Below the pieces are notes generated by a model. That model searched no databases. It was not told the DNA's origin and was given only the letters and a program-made list of their open reading frames with translations. From Gemmatimonadota bacterium (GTDB taxonomy: Bacteria; Gemmatimonadota; Gemmatimonadetes; Longimicrobiales; RSA9), in NCBI GenBank assembly GCA_039715185.1, contig JBDLIA010000003.1:1-64000 (forward strand): a DNA stretch of 64,000 bases, in the 5' to 3' direction. Of the stretch, positions 52,374 to 60,648 are shown in pieces (the stretch's first letter is position 1; every line of letters begins with the position of its first letter). Made by a program: the position numbers and the translations under genes.

Positions 52374-52712
52374 ATGCCTGCGATCGCGAAACCCGATTGG
52401 ATCACCACGCTCGCCGATTTTACGAACCGCAACGTCAACTACCCGGTGCGCCTGGAGGTGGACATGGTCGACCTGGGCGCACAGACGGAAGCGAGCGATA
52501 CGCTGTTGCGCGGCGTCTCATATGATCCAAGGTCGGGAGACGTTGAAGTAATGCTCGTGCCCGCGGACGGCGCCCACCTCACGCACGCGATCCACGACCC
52601 GAGCGAGATCGACCTGCTGGGCCCCAGCGGTCAACGTCGCGAAGTACTGCGCATCGCGCACGTGGGCGGGCAGACCCTTCTGCACGTACTCTCACCCGAC
52701 ATGCCCATCTAG
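52374..52712 (+). CDS. DUF5335-type small protein
   Basis: This 112-residue protein follows the pattern of DUF5335: an early Trp (KPDWITTLADFTNRN), then VRLEVDMVDLGAQTEASDTLLRGVSYDPRSGDVEVMLV, then LTHAIHDPSEIDLLG and a final strand GGQTLLHVL. Function is unknown; the family is often seen with universal stress proteins, as it is here (the next gene). GGAGG lies 7 bases before the ATG. It is followed immediately by a strong hairpin. Confidence 0.75.
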   Translation: MPAIAKPDWITTLADFTNRNVNYPVRLEVDMVDLGAQTEASDTLLRGVSYDPRSGDVEVMLVPADGAHLTHAIHDPSEIDLLGPSGQRREVLRIAHVGGQTLLHVLSPDMPI

Positions 52713-52714
52713 AT

Positions 52715-52747
52715 GAAAGGCCTGGACCGCCATGGTCCAGGCCTTTC
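52715..52747. terminator. Strong bidirectional terminator hairpin
   Basis: GAAAGGCCTGGACC, loop GCCAT and GGTCCAGGCCTTTC form a perfect 14-bp stem two bases after the DUF5335 stop. It lies between convergent genes; the A- and T-runs within the stem suit both directions. Confidence 0.85.
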
Positions 52748-52773
52748 CAGGGCCGCGCGATGCCGCGGTCGCG

Positions 52774-53742
52774 TCACATGACCGGTCCGGGCGGCGCGAC
52801 CTCGAGCGTGGCCTCTTCGGCCGGCGTGCTCTCCAACTCCTGCCGTTCGGGTCGCACCAGCAGCACCGGTACCGGCGAGGTTCGCATGACCTTGTCCGCC
52901 ACGCTGCCGACGATGGTCCGGAGCAGTGCTCCGCGGCCGTGAGTGGCCATCACCACCAGGTCCGCGCCCTCCTCCTCGGCGACCGCGGGGATGGCGTGGG
53001 CCGCTTCGGTCTCCGCTACGATCGAGCGGACCGCGCCAGGAGCCTCGATCCGGGTTTCGATGTTCTGCAGGTAGTCGTTCGCGGTAGCAAGTCGACGTTC
53101 GCGCTCCTCCGCGTACATGCGCGTGCCTTGCGGCATGTATGGCGAGCCGACGATGTAGGGAGTCGCCACGGCTCGCATGAGAACGATGCCGGCCTCGAAC
53201 GCCTGGGCCAGTTCCGCGGCGTGCGGCGTCGCTGCCTCGGCGAACCTGGAGCCGTCCACCGGCATGAGGATCGTATCGACTAGCGGCAGGGCCCGGAGAT
53301 CCGGCTGCGTGCCGTCGTCGACTGGGTGGACGATGAGGACGAGGGCGTCGGCGTGTCGGACCACGTAGCTGGCAACGCTGCCCAGCCAAGCGCGGCTCAC
53401 TCCACCACGCCCGTGCGTGGCCATGACGATCACGTCCGCGTCGGTCTCTGCCGCGCGGCCCACGATCGCCGGTCCCGGCGCCCGCTCCAGCAGTAGCGTG
53501 GACGGACGCGGGTGCCCTGCCTCTTCTATCCTTGTGGCCTCCGCTGCGAGCGTGGCCTCTTCTGCCTTCCGCACCTCGACGTTCCAAACGCCCTCGGCCG
53601 CCGGCCCCCAATCGATGTCCAGCGGCGAGTGCACGGCGACCAGTTCTACCTCGCCGCGGAGCGCGGCCCGGAGCGCGAGCGCCCATGGCAGCGCCCACCT
53701 GGCGAGGGGCGAGCCGTCCAATGGAACCAGGATTCGGCGCAT
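52774..53742 (-). CDS. Universal stress protein, two Usp domains
   Basis: This is a tandem UspA-type protein. The first domain (about residues 1-150) starts MRRILVPLDGSPLARWAL and has VIVMATHGRGGVSRAWLGSVA. The second (about 155-305) starts VDTILMPVDGSRFAEAA and has LVVMATHGRGALLRTIVGSVAD. Both keep the ATP-loop GRG ... GS pattern, so both could bind ATP. GGAGG precedes the ATG by 7 bases. Length is 322 residues. A related double Usp protein is at 59701-60648. Tandem Usp proteins generally act in starvation, hypoxia or redox stress. Confidence 0.92.
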   Translation of the reverse strand: MRRILVPLDGSPLARWALPWALALRAALRGEVELVAVHSPLDIDWGPAAEGVWNVEVRKAEEATLAAEATRIEEAGHPRPSTLLLERAPGPAIVGRAAETDADVIVMATHGRGGVSRAWLGSVASYVVRHADALVLIVHPVDDGTQPDLRALPLVDTILMPVDGSRFAEAATPHAAELAQAFEAGIVLMRAVATPYIVGSPYMPQGTRMYAEERERRLATANDYLQNIETRIEAPGAVRSIVAETEAAHAIPAVAEEEGADLVVMATHGRGALLRTIVGSVADKVMRTSPVPVLLVRPERQELESTPAEEATLEVAPPGPVM

Positions 53743-53888
53743 GGTTCACCTCCGGTTTCAAGGTCGGGAGCGCCGCCCCCAATGGCGCTCGCAGGCCGGT
53801 CTGGCCTGGCCGGGATCGGAAGCGCTCCACTAATCCAATCGTGGCTGTAAGCGCGATTGGTGTCTGTCGGGAAGATCCCTTTGCCGTG

Positions 53889-53900
53889 GGGAGATCTCCC
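53889..53900. promoter_or_regulatory. 12-bp palindrome next to a -10-like box
   Basis: GGGAGATCTCCC is a perfect palindrome immediately followed by TACAAT, which resembles a -10 box for the gene at 53996. No fitting -35 is present, so the promoter is not certain. The palindrome could be an operator. A further inverted repeat CCAATCG/CGATTGG lies at about 53833-53860. Confidence 0.45.
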
Positions 53901-53995
53901 TACAATAATGGTGAGCTTCTACTCTCTGCGGCAGGGTCGCGCCTTTCTAGACTACAGTGCAGCGGGCCTAACGGGCGCCCGCGGGAGGTGATCTC

Positions 53996-54547
53996 ATGCG
54001 TTATCGACCAAGCCAACCGAAAGTGGCCGGGGCGCGTTCTCCGGTCGGCCTTCGAGGGCTGGCCTGGGCGCCGGCCTACGCGCTGGCGTTGGCTACGTGT
54101 ACCACGCTGCCGGACACGATTCCGGTGGCCGGCGCGCCGGGTGAGTTGGAGCAACTCGTCGGCATATGGACCGGCGACTACGAAGGCGAATCGGGTCGCG
54201 CGGGCTCGCTCATCTTCCAACTGGAGGCGTCAGCCGATACGGCCCGCGGGCACGTGATGATGCACCGGGAGGGAGAAAGACTGCCGTACGCGCGGGATGG
54301 CGCGGGCCCGGAGACAGCCCCGCCGTCGGCCGCCCCGGAAGCGCTGCGCATCGCGTTCGTTCGGGTCGAGAACCAGTACCTGAAGGGCGTGCTCGAGCCG
54401 TATCGGGACCCGGTTTGCGGCTGTCGGCTGACGACCATCTTCAAGGGCCGCATCGAGGGCAACACCATCAGCGGAACGTTCCTCACGACCCACGATCACG
54501 ACGGTAGGGAAGAGACCGGCACATGGCGGGCCCGCAGGGGGCGCTGA
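53996..54547 (+). CDS. Hypothetical exported lipoprotein-like protein
   Basis: The ATG follows a GGGAGG site. The N-terminus is basic, then hydrophobic, ending LALATCTTL, with a Cys that could be lipidated although the lipobox is imperfect. The mature part reads as a small beta-barrel: LVGIWTGDYEGESGRAGSLIFQL, ARGHVMMH, then a CGC pair and FKGRIEGNTISGTFLTTHDHDG. The strand pattern G-x-W-x-G-x-Y and I-x-G-T-F is typical of lipocalin-like stress proteins, but the family is not certain. Length is 183 residues. It begins the plus-strand run with the ZIP transporter. Confidence 0.6.
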   Translation: MRYRPSQPKVAGARSPVGLRGLAWAPAYALALATCTTLPDTIPVAGAPGELEQLVGIWTGDYEGESGRAGSLIFQLEASADTARGHVMMHREGERLPYARDGAGPETAPPSAAPEALRIAFVRVENQYLKGVLEPYRDPVCGCRLTTIFKGRIEGNTISGTFLTTHDHDGREETGTWRARRGR

Positions 54548-54550
54548 CCC

Positions 54551-55366
54551 GTGGAGTTCATGTCCGCTACACCCGCGCCCGTCCTCGCCCTGATAGCCGG
54601 CGTGTTCACCTGGACGCTGACGGCGTTGGGCGCGGCGGTCGTGCTGGCGCGTCGCGATTTTCCACGGCCGGTGCTCGACGCGATGCTCGGCTTCGCGGCC
54701 GGCGTGATGATCGCCGCCGCCTTCTGGTCCCTGCTGGCGCCGGCCACGGAGGTCGCCCGCGCGCAGGGGGCGCGGCCGTGGCTGGTCGTCACCGCGGGCT
54801 TCCTTCTGGGCGGCTTTGTGCTGCTGGTGGCGGATCAGATCGTGCCGCACCTGCATCCGTTCATGAAGCCCCCGCGAGCCGAAGGAATCTCAACGCAGTG
54901 GGAGCGGAGCACCCTCCTGGTTCTGGCCATCACGCTGCACAACGTGCCGGAGGGTCTGGCGGTGGGAGTGGCCTTCGGCGCGGCCGCCCACCCGCTCTTG
55001 GGAGCGGGTACGGAGTACGCTCCCGCGGTGGCCCTGGCGGTCGGCATAGGCCTGCAGAACCTGCCGGAAGGAGCCGCCGTGGCGTTTCCGCTGCGTCAGG
55101 CGGGCGTGTCGCGGGCCAAAGCGTTCTGGTACGGCCAGCTTTCCGGCGTGGTCGAGCCCGTCGCCGCGGTGCTGGGCGCGCTGGCGGTCGCCTCGATCAG
55201 CATATTGCTCCCCTATGCCCTCGCTTTCGCGGCTGGGGCGATGCTCTACGTGGTCGTGGAGGAGCTGATTCCCGAGGCGCAGCAGAGCGGGCGGGCCGAC
55301 CTGGCCACGGTGGCGACGCTGTGCGGCTTCGCGCTGATGACCATGCTCGACCTGGCCCTGGGCTGA
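54551..55366 (+). CDS. ZIP-family divalent metal transporter (ZupT-like)
   Basis: This is an inner-membrane metal importer for zinc or related ions. Eight hydrophobic helices can be followed. The metal path motifs are HNVPEGLAVGV in helix 4 and LQNLPEGAAVAFPL in helix 5, with a further VVEPVAAVLGAL and VEELIPEAQ. Between helices 3 and 4 the loop has histidines (VPHLHPFMK). A GTG at 54551 or an ATG at 54560 may start it. Length is 271 residues. The L,D-transpeptidase gene follows after 13 bases. Confidence 0.9.
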   Translation: MEFMSATPAPVLALIAGVFTWTLTALGAAVVLARRDFPRPVLDAMLGFAAGVMIAAAFWSLLAPATEVARAQGARPWLVVTAGFLLGGFVLLVADQIVPHLHPFMKPPRAEGISTQWERSTLLVLAITLHNVPEGLAVGVAFGAAAHPLLGAGTEYAPAVALAVGIGLQNLPEGAAVAFPLRQAGVSRAKAFWYGQLSGVVEPVAAVLGALAVASISILLPYALAFAAGAMLYVVVEELIPEAQQSGRADLATVATLCGFALMTMLDLALG

Positions 55367-55379
55367 AGGAGGACTCGAC

Positions 55380-56267
55380 GTGTCGCGCGCGCGCCTGACA
55401 GCCGCCGTCGCCCTGGGCGGGCTGGTTCTGGCCATGTCCGTGGGGCGTCGGTGGGAGCCGCCGGCCTCGGCGGGCGCGGACCCCGCTGACCGCCTCGGAA
55501 CTCGGTCGCTGAGCTCCGCCGTAGCCGGCCCGGCGGCAGTCGGCTGCGCTTTGGCCGATGCGTCGACCGCACCCGACGGCCCCACGCGCGCCGACATGGA
55601 GCTGCGTCTGAACGTGCCCGCGTTCCGGCTCGACGTGCTCCAGGAGGGCGTGGTGGACGCGAGCTTCCCGGTGGCGGTGGGCGCGCCGCGCTACCCGACC
55701 CCCGCGGGCGAGTACGAGGTTACCGAGATCACGTGGAACCCGGGCTGGCACCCTCCGGACAGCGAGTGGGCCCTGGGCCGCGACCCCGAGCCTCCCGGGC
55801 CGGAGAACCCCATGGGTCGCGTGAAGCTGCGCTTCGACAGCCTGCTGTTCATCCACGGGACGCCCGACACCGTGTCGATCGGAAGCCCGTCTTCGCACGG
55901 CTGCGTACGGCTGAGCAACGACGATGTCCTGCGCCTGGCGGACCTGGTACTCGCCTCTACGGCCACGGCGGCCCCCGTCGAGGCCACCGCGAGCGACGAC
56001 ACGGTTCCGCAGACGGTATCACTCGAGCGGCCCGTGAGGCTTTCGGTCGTCTACCGGATCGCCGAGGTTCGCGACGGACGCCTTGAACTGCACCCCGATG
56101 TCTATGGGCTCGCGTCGTCACCGGTTCAGGAGGTCTTGCGGCTGCTGGAGGACGCCGGATTGGACATCACCGAACGCGTCAGCCGCAGCGTGCGCGAAGC
56201 GCTGCCCGGGCCGGACGAGGCGTCGACCGCAATCCCCATCGACTCACTGAGGACGGGCTCGCCATGA
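55380..56267 (+). CDS. L,D-transpeptidase (YkuD family), exported
   Basis: This enzyme crosslinks peptidoglycan stems or attaches proteins to them. A signal peptide covers about residues 1-30. The YkuD domain has PTPAGEYEVTEI, FIHGTPD (His159) and the catalytic SPSSHGCVRLSN (His173, Cys175). A C-terminal extension of about 100 residues (VVYRIAEVRDGRLELHPDVYG) follows, similar to that of ErfK/YbiS relatives. The GTG start has an AAGGAGG site. Length is 295 residues. It is coupled to the next gene (ATGA). Confidence 0.92.
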   Translation: MSRARLTAAVALGGLVLAMSVGRRWEPPASAGADPADRLGTRSLSSAVAGPAAVGCALADASTAPDGPTRADMELRLNVPAFRLDVLQEGVVDASFPVAVGAPRYPTPAGEYEVTEITWNPGWHPPDSEWALGRDPEPPGPENPMGRVKLRFDSLLFIHGTPDTVSIGSPSSHGCVRLSNDDVLRLADLVLASTATAAPVEATASDDTVPQTVSLERPVRLSVVYRIAEVRDGRLELHPDVYGLASSPVQEVLRLLEDAGLDITERVSRSVREALPGPDEASTAIPIDSLRTGSP

Positions 56268-56761
56268 ACCTGCTGAGCGCCCCCAATCTGATCAGCCTGC
56301 TGCGCATTCCCCTGGCTGCGGCGTTCCTGCTGTTCGAGGCCATGCCGACGCGGCTCGCGGTGCTCGCGCTGGCGGCGGTCAGCGACTTCGCGGACGGCAA
56401 GATCGCCCGCGCGCGATCGCAGACCTCGCGCCTGGGGGAGCTTCTGGACCCCGTCGCCGACAAGACGTTCATGCTGGTGGCGTTCGTCACCCTGGCGCTG
56501 CAGCGGGATCTGCCCGTGTGGACCATCCCGGCGTTCCTGACCCGCGACATCGGCGTGGCCCTGGGCGTAGGAGTGCTTCTGCTGCGCGGCCGCGCCGGGC
56601 GGTGGCCGTCCCGACTGCCGGGCAAGGCGGTCACCTGGATGCAGTTCGGCGGCGTGGGCGTGGCGCTGGTGTGGCCCGGCGGGGCGCCGTGGTTCGCGAT
56701 CTTCGTGGCCGCCGCGGGCCTGGTCGCGTTGCGCGACTATGCGCGCTCGGCGCGCACGTAG
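56264..56761 (+). CDS. CDP-alcohol phosphatidyltransferase
   Basis: This membrane enzyme makes a phospholipid from CDP-diacylglycerol and an alcohol. The full active-site motif D-x2-D-G-x2-A-R-x8-G-x3-D-x3-D is present as DFADGKIARARSQTSRLGEL followed by LDPVAD. The N-terminus NLLSAPNLISLLRIPLAAAFLLF is typical of PgsA-like members. About five hydrophobic helices follow. Length is 165 residues. The acceptor alcohol (for example glycerol phosphate) is not deducible. Its start overlaps the L,D-transpeptidase stop, so cell-wall and lipid genes are co-expressed. Confidence 0.9.
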   Translation: MNLLSAPNLISLLRIPLAAAFLLFEAMPTRLAVLALAAVSDFADGKIARARSQTSRLGELLDPVADKTFMLVAFVTLALQRDLPVWTIPAFLTRDIGVALGVGVLLLRGRAGRWPSRLPGKAVTWMQFGGVGVALVWPGGAPWFAIFVAAAGLVALRDYARSART

Positions 56762-56784
56762 GTGCTACCAAGGAGGAATCCGCA

Positions 56785-57228
56785 ATGAAGAAACCCAGCG
56801 GGCGGTCCCTGGCCTATCTTGCGGCCGGCCTGGTCGTCGCTCTGATCCTGGCGCAACTGATCCCGGTGAATCGGAGCAACCCCCCGATCGGCGCCGAGCT
56901 GGAGGCTCCGGCCGCGGTCCTGGAAGTGCTTCGGCGATCCTGCTACGACTGTCATTCCAACGAGACCACGTGGCCGTGGTACAGCCGCGTGGCGCCCGTG
57001 TCCTGGCTCGTGGCCCGCGACGTGAGCGAGGGCCGTGAAGCCGTCAACTACTCGGTTTGGGGCTCCTATCCCGCGGGAGAGCTCGCGGAGTTGCTCGAGG
57101 AGACCTGGGAGGAAGTCGCAGAAGGCGAGATGCCGCCGGCGATGTATGTATGGCTCCACTCGGAAGCCCGCCTGACAACAGCGGATCGTGAGATCCTGAG
57201 GAGTTGGGCGGCCGACGGGGATCGGTAA
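56785..57228 (+). CDS. Haem-binding domain protein (c-type, single CxxCH)
   Basis: A strong AAGGAGG site precedes the ATG at 56785. A single N-terminal helix (LAYLAAGLVVALILAQLIPV) anchors the protein. The haem motif CYDCHSNETTWPWYSRVAP with following WLVARDV matches the haem-binding domain family often fused to or found near di-haem peroxidases. VWGSYPAGELAELLEETWEEV and GEMPPAMYVWLH complete the domain. Length is 147 residues. It may take part in periplasmic electron transfer or peroxide handling. Confidence 0.85.
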   Translation: MKKPSGRSLAYLAAGLVVALILAQLIPVNRSNPPIGAELEAPAAVLEVLRRSCYDCHSNETTWPWYSRVAPVSWLVARDVSEGREAVNYSVWGSYPAGELAELLEETWEEVAEGEMPPAMYVWLHSEARLTTADREILRSWAADGDR

Positions 57229-57239
57229 GGGACGAAGCG

Positions 57240-58613
57240 ATGGCCATGGATCCCGCCTACTGCATCCAGTTTCTGGGCGCCGCGAACACGGTGACCGGCT
57301 CCCGCTTTCTGATGGAGCGTGGGGGCGCGCGGTTGCTCGTCGACTGCGGCCTGTTCCAGGGCCTGAAGGTCCTGCGCGCCCGCAACTGGGCGCCGTTTCC
57401 CGTCGCCCCGGAATCGATCGACGCGGTGCTGCTGACGCACGCCCACCTGGATCACGCGGGGTATCTGCCCAGGCTGGTCCGAGAGGGCTTCCGCGGGCGC
57501 ATTCATTGCACCGCCCCCACGGCCGACCTCGTGCGGGTGCTGCTGTTCGACAGCGCTCGCATCCAGGAGGAGGACGCCCGGCGGGCGAACCGAAGGGGCT
57601 ACTCCAGGCATCATCCCGCCGAGCCGCTGTACACGACCGACGATGTCACGGCCACGCTGGGGCGCCTGACGGTGGAACCCCTCGATGAGACTACGCCGGT
57701 CGCCGGCCTCGACGTCCGCTACCGATCGGTTGGGCATATCCTGGGCGCCTCTCGAGTCGAAGTGGACACCGGCGCCGGCAGGGTCACCTTCTCCGGCGAC
57801 GTGGGGCGGCCCGACGATCCCGTCATCCCGCCGCCCGAGCCCCTCGACGCAACCGACGTTCTGGTGCTGGAGGGCACCTATGGGGCACGCGAGCACCCGG
57901 CCGTCGACCCGCGCGCCGAGCTCGCGACCCTGGTCACCAGGACCGTGGCCCGCGGAGGCGTCGTTCTGGTGCCCGCGTTCGCCGTCGGCCGGGCGCAGGC
58001 GGTCCTATGGCTTCTGCACGAGGCCATGGAGGCGGGCGAGGTACCCGACGTACCGGTCTACCTCGACAGCCCCATGGCCGCGCGGGTCGTCTCGCTCTAC
58101 CTGGACCACGTCGCGCACCACCGACTCAGCCCGCGGCAGTGCGAGGCCGCCTTCGGGAGGGCCCGGGTCGCCATGAGCGTGGATGACTCCAAGCGCATAG
58201 ACCAGCGGGCGGGGCCCATGGTGATCGTCGCTGGCGCCGGCATGCTGACGGGGGGTCGCATACTCCACCATCTCAAGGTGTTCGGCGGCGACCACAGGAA
58301 CACGCTCATCTTGGCGGGACACCAGGCGGCCGGAACGCGCGGCGACGCGCTGATCAGGGGCGAGAAGGAGTTGCGCATACACGGTCGGGACTGGCCCGTG
58401 CGGTGTGAGGTCGCGCGGCTGGATGGGCTGTCCGCGCACGCCGACGGACGGGAGCTGCGGGCGTGGCTGGAAACGGCCCCGAGCCGGCCCCGCGTCATAC
58501 ACCTGGTGCACGGCGAGCCAGGGGAATTGGACGAGTTCAGACGTCGCCTACGGGGAGCGGCCCCGTCGGTACGGGTCGCCGACCATCTCGAGAGATGGTG
58601 CCCAGTCCCCTAG
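57240..58613 (+). CDS. Beta-CASP metallo-beta-lactamase-fold RNase-like protein
   Basis: This is a predicted cytoplasmic nuclease of the MBL/beta-CASP group (CPSF73/Ysh1-like). Metal ligands: LTHAHLDHAGYLPRL, the VGHILGASRVEV histidine, and FSGDVG. The beta-CASP insertion runs from about residues 205 to 330, with VLVPAFAVGRAQAVLWLL and PVYLDSPMAARV. The RNA-specificity motif at the C-terminus contains GLSAHADGRELRAWL and IHLVHGEPGEL. Length is 457 residues from the ATG at 57240 (AAGGGACG site). Such genes are common in stress gene blocks beside Usp proteins. Its TAG stop is at a CTAGTGG sequence with a short inverted repeat. Confidence 0.9.
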   Translation: MAMDPAYCIQFLGAANTVTGSRFLMERGGARLLVDCGLFQGLKVLRARNWAPFPVAPESIDAVLLTHAHLDHAGYLPRLVREGFRGRIHCTAPTADLVRVLLFDSARIQEEDARRANRRGYSRHHPAEPLYTTDDVTATLGRLTVEPLDETTPVAGLDVRYRSVGHILGASRVEVDTGAGRVTFSGDVGRPDDPVIPPPEPLDATDVLVLEGTYGAREHPAVDPRAELATLVTRTVARGGVVLVPAFAVGRAQAVLWLLHEAMEAGEVPDVPVYLDSPMAARVVSLYLDHVAHHRLSPRQCEAAFGRARVAMSVDDSKRIDQRAGPMVIVAGAGMLTGGRILHHLKVFGGDHRNTLILAGHQAAGTRGDALIRGEKELRIHGRDWPVRCEVARLDGLSAHADGRELRAWLETAPSRPRVIHLVHGEPGELDEFRRRLRGAAPSVRVADHLERWCPVP

Positions 58614-58633
58614 TGGACTGCTACAATCCACTA
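58611..58633. repeat. Short inverted repeat at a CTAG, possibly related to the CTAG-bounded element
   Basis: TAGTGGA, nine bases and TCCACTA form a perfect 7-bp inverted repeat that starts at the TAG stop of the beta-CASP gene. The 13 bases AGTCCCCTAGTGG at its left edge also occur at the end of the AddA-like gene (about 29474-29486), again at a TAG stop. Confidence 0.5.
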
Positions 58634-58639
58634 CGCGAT

Positions 58640-58667
58640 CGCCCGGATGGACGGCGACATCCGGGCG
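58640..58667. terminator. Bidirectional terminator-like hairpin, first of two
   Basis: CGCCCGGATG, an eight-base loop and CATCCGGGCG form a perfect 10-bp stem between the convergent beta-CASP and BON genes. Confidence 0.65.
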
Positions 58668-58671
58668 GACT

Positions 58672-58701
58672 CGTCCCGCAGCCTCGGCCGGCGGCGGGAC
58701 G
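58672..58701. terminator. Bidirectional terminator-like hairpin, second of two
   Basis: CGTCCCGC and GCGGGACG form a perfect 8-bp stem around a 14-base loop, five bases after the first hairpin and 15 bases from the BON gene stop. Confidence 0.5.
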
Positions 58702-58716
58702 GTCTTCGTCGCTTCG

Positions 58717-59385
58717 TCAGATAGTGACGGCCGCCAGCCTCCGGACCATCAGTTCGTTGGTCACGGACGTCACGCCGGGCGCGGCCCAGGCCGCGTTCTC
58801 CGCGTCATCCCGCTCGGCCCAGGACCGCACGTTGCCGCTCAACGTGATCCGTGTCCCGGTCACGTTGACCTGGATCCTGTCGGCGTCGAGAGCGGCGCTG
58901 CGGGTCAGCGCGGACCGAATCTTCTGCCGCACCTCGGTGGGCTGCGCCGCGGGCACCACACGAATCTGGTTCGAAACGCCTTTGACCCCGAGCAGGTACC
59001 GCACGGCTGTCTCCGCGGCGGACCGCTGATACCTCCACTCGACCTCTCCTTCGAGGGTCACACGGCCATCTGTCACGATCACCGTCACGGCGTCCTCGGG
59101 AACCGACACGTTCCATTCGAGGGCCCGTTTGGCGGCTTTCGCGATGTCTGTGTCGTCTCGCGTCTGGATCGTCATGGGGTGCACGATCAGGTCATTGGCC
59201 ACCGCCATGACGCCGACCCGCTTCGCGGCGGCCTCGGCGCGCAGCTTGTCGTGATAGGTGGGCACGTGACCGGTCATGGTGATCACCTCGTCTTCGCACG
59301 CGACGCCGATGGCGGCCGCGTCGAGTCCGGGTTCCCACTGCAACTCATCCATGACGTCCTGCCGCAGTTCTCTGTCTTCGTCCAT
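58717..59385 (-). CDS. BON-domain protein with three BON repeats
   Basis: The ATG at 59385 has an AGGAGG site. Three BON domains of about 65-70 residues run in series, each with an LRQDVMDEL-type helix, a strand pair (VITMTGHVPTYHDKLRAEAAAKRV, VTLEGEVEWRYQRSAAETAVRYLLGVKGVSNQI, ITLSGNVRSWAERDDAENAAWAAPGVTSVTNEL) and a conserved Gly. No signal peptide is present, so it is probably cytoplasmic, unlike OsmY. BON domains bind phospholipids or larger proteins and are induced by osmotic stress in known cases. Length is 222 residues. It diverges from the second double Usp gene. Confidence 0.9.
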   Translation of the reverse strand: MDEDRELRQDVMDELQWEPGLDAAAIGVACEDEVITMTGHVPTYHDKLRAEAAAKRVGVMAVANDLIVHPMTIQTRDDTDIAKAAKRALEWNVSVPEDAVTVIVTDGRVTLEGEVEWRYQRSAAETAVRYLLGVKGVSNQIRVVPAAQPTEVRQKIRSALTRSAALDADRIQVNVTGTRITLSGNVRSWAERDDAENAAWAAPGVTSVTNELMVRRLAAVTI

Positions 59386-59700
59386 TGGACACCTCCTGGC
59401 GCTCTGAGCGAAGGCCGACGGAGGCCGAACAGTCCCGTTCCCCCCGCTCCACACTTCTCCATCACTCCAAATCTGGGCGCGGGCGCACTCCTTTAGTGTC
59501 GGGCAAAACCCGCGTTCTCGTCGGGAGGCTCTGAACACCTGCGCGGAAATCGACGGGTATCGCCCCTTGTCGGGAGTTCTCCGACGCGAATCAAGGGGTT
59601 GCCCTGCTGTCTGGACAGCGGTTGCCAGCACTATCTTATTCAACAAGCCGGCACCTCGGTGTGTCGCGTCTTCCACCTCCCGCGATCCCCGGTGGAACAC
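59386..59700. other. Divergent intergenic region with inverted repeats
   Basis: No gene is seen in these 315 bases between the BON and Usp genes. CCCCTTG (59563-59569) and CAAGGGG (59592-59598) enclose an inner TCGGGAG/CTCCGA pair. GCTGTC and GACAGC form a 14-base inverted repeat at 59606-59619. A/T-richer DNA with TATCTTATTC lies at about 59632-59641 and may be promoter sequence for the Usp gene. The repeats are candidate operators for a shared stress regulator. Confidence 0.45.
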
Positions 59701-60648
59701 ATGAAGAAGATTCTGCTCCCTCTCGACGGCTCACCCCTCGCTGACCAGGCCATCCCTCACGCGGCGGCGCTCGCTCGCGCCTTCAACGCCGAAATTCTGT
59801 GTTTGCGCGTAGTGGGAGGAGGAGAGGCCGAGGGAAGCCTGGAATGGCGGCTGGAAAGAGCTGAGGCGGCGAGCTATCTGGCCGATGTGGCGGCCGTGCT
59901 TTCCGGCGCTGGTTGCAGGGCGTCCGTCGAGCTCTCGGTGGGGCGCGCCTCCGAGCAGATACTCCATTGCGCGCGTGCCGCGGGCGCAGATGTAATCGCG
60001 TTGACGAGTCACGGTCGCGGTGGCATGACCGACTTCAGCCTGAGCGGAACGGCGTTCAAGGTCCTGTCCAGAGCGCCCTGCTCGATCATGGTCGTGCCTT
60101 CGAAGGAGGGCGCGACGGTGGCCAGGCGCCCGGCTATCTACGAGTCGGTCCTGGTGGGGCTGGGGCAGACGCCTCGATCCGACTGGGCCGCCCGGCTCGC
60201 CGCGACCATCGCCAGGACGCACGACGCGGAACTGATCCTGGCCCATGCGCTGCCCGTCGCCGCCACGATCGACGGCGGGGACATCCCGGAAACGTCCGCC
60301 CAGGACCTGCAGCGCTCGACGGCCTCGGCCGCCAAGCGGCACCTGAAGTCGCTGACCGGAGAGCTCAAGGACGGATCACTGCGGATGGCTACCGTCGTGC
60401 TCACCGGACCGGACCCGGCCCGCGCCATTCGGCGGGCCGCCTCGGCGGCCGGCGCCTCGCTCATCGTGACCGCCGTGGGGGCGCCCCAGGAAGGCGGGCG
60501 GCCTTCGTACGGCGAGGTGTCCAACGCGTTGCTCGGAGGCACCGACGTGCCGATTCTGGTGCTTCACGACTCGACCATCGAGCCCCGCTATCGGCTGGCG
60601 CCGCAATCGAATCGATGGAGTAGGAAGGCGCTGCCGGCGGCGCCATGA
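59701..60648 (+). CDS. Universal stress protein, two Usp domains (second degenerate)
   Basis: The first domain starts MKKILLPLDGSPLADQAI and has VIALTSHGRGGMTDFSLSGTAFKVL, which keeps the ATP loop with Gly-Thr in place of Gly-Ser. The second domain starts YESVLVGLGQTPRSDWAAR and has LIVTAVGAPQEGGRPSYGEV, in which the GRG part of the loop is lost, so it may not bind ATP. Length is 315 residues from the ATG at 59701. The next gene starts in its stop (ATGA), coupling it to the cyclic glucan synthase. Confidence 0.88.
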   Translation: MKKILLPLDGSPLADQAIPHAAALARAFNAEILCLRVVGGGEAEGSLEWRLERAEAASYLADVAAVLSGAGCRASVELSVGRASEQILHCARAAGADVIALTSHGRGGMTDFSLSGTAFKVLSRAPCSIMVVPSKEGATVARRPAIYESVLVGLGQTPRSDWAARLAATIARTHDAELILAHALPVAATIDGGDIPETSAQDLQRSTASAAKRHLKSLTGELKDGSLRMATVVLTGPDPARAIRRAASAAGASLIVTAVGAPQEGGRPSYGEVSNALLGGTDVPILVLHDSTIEPRYRLAPQSNRWSRKALPAAP

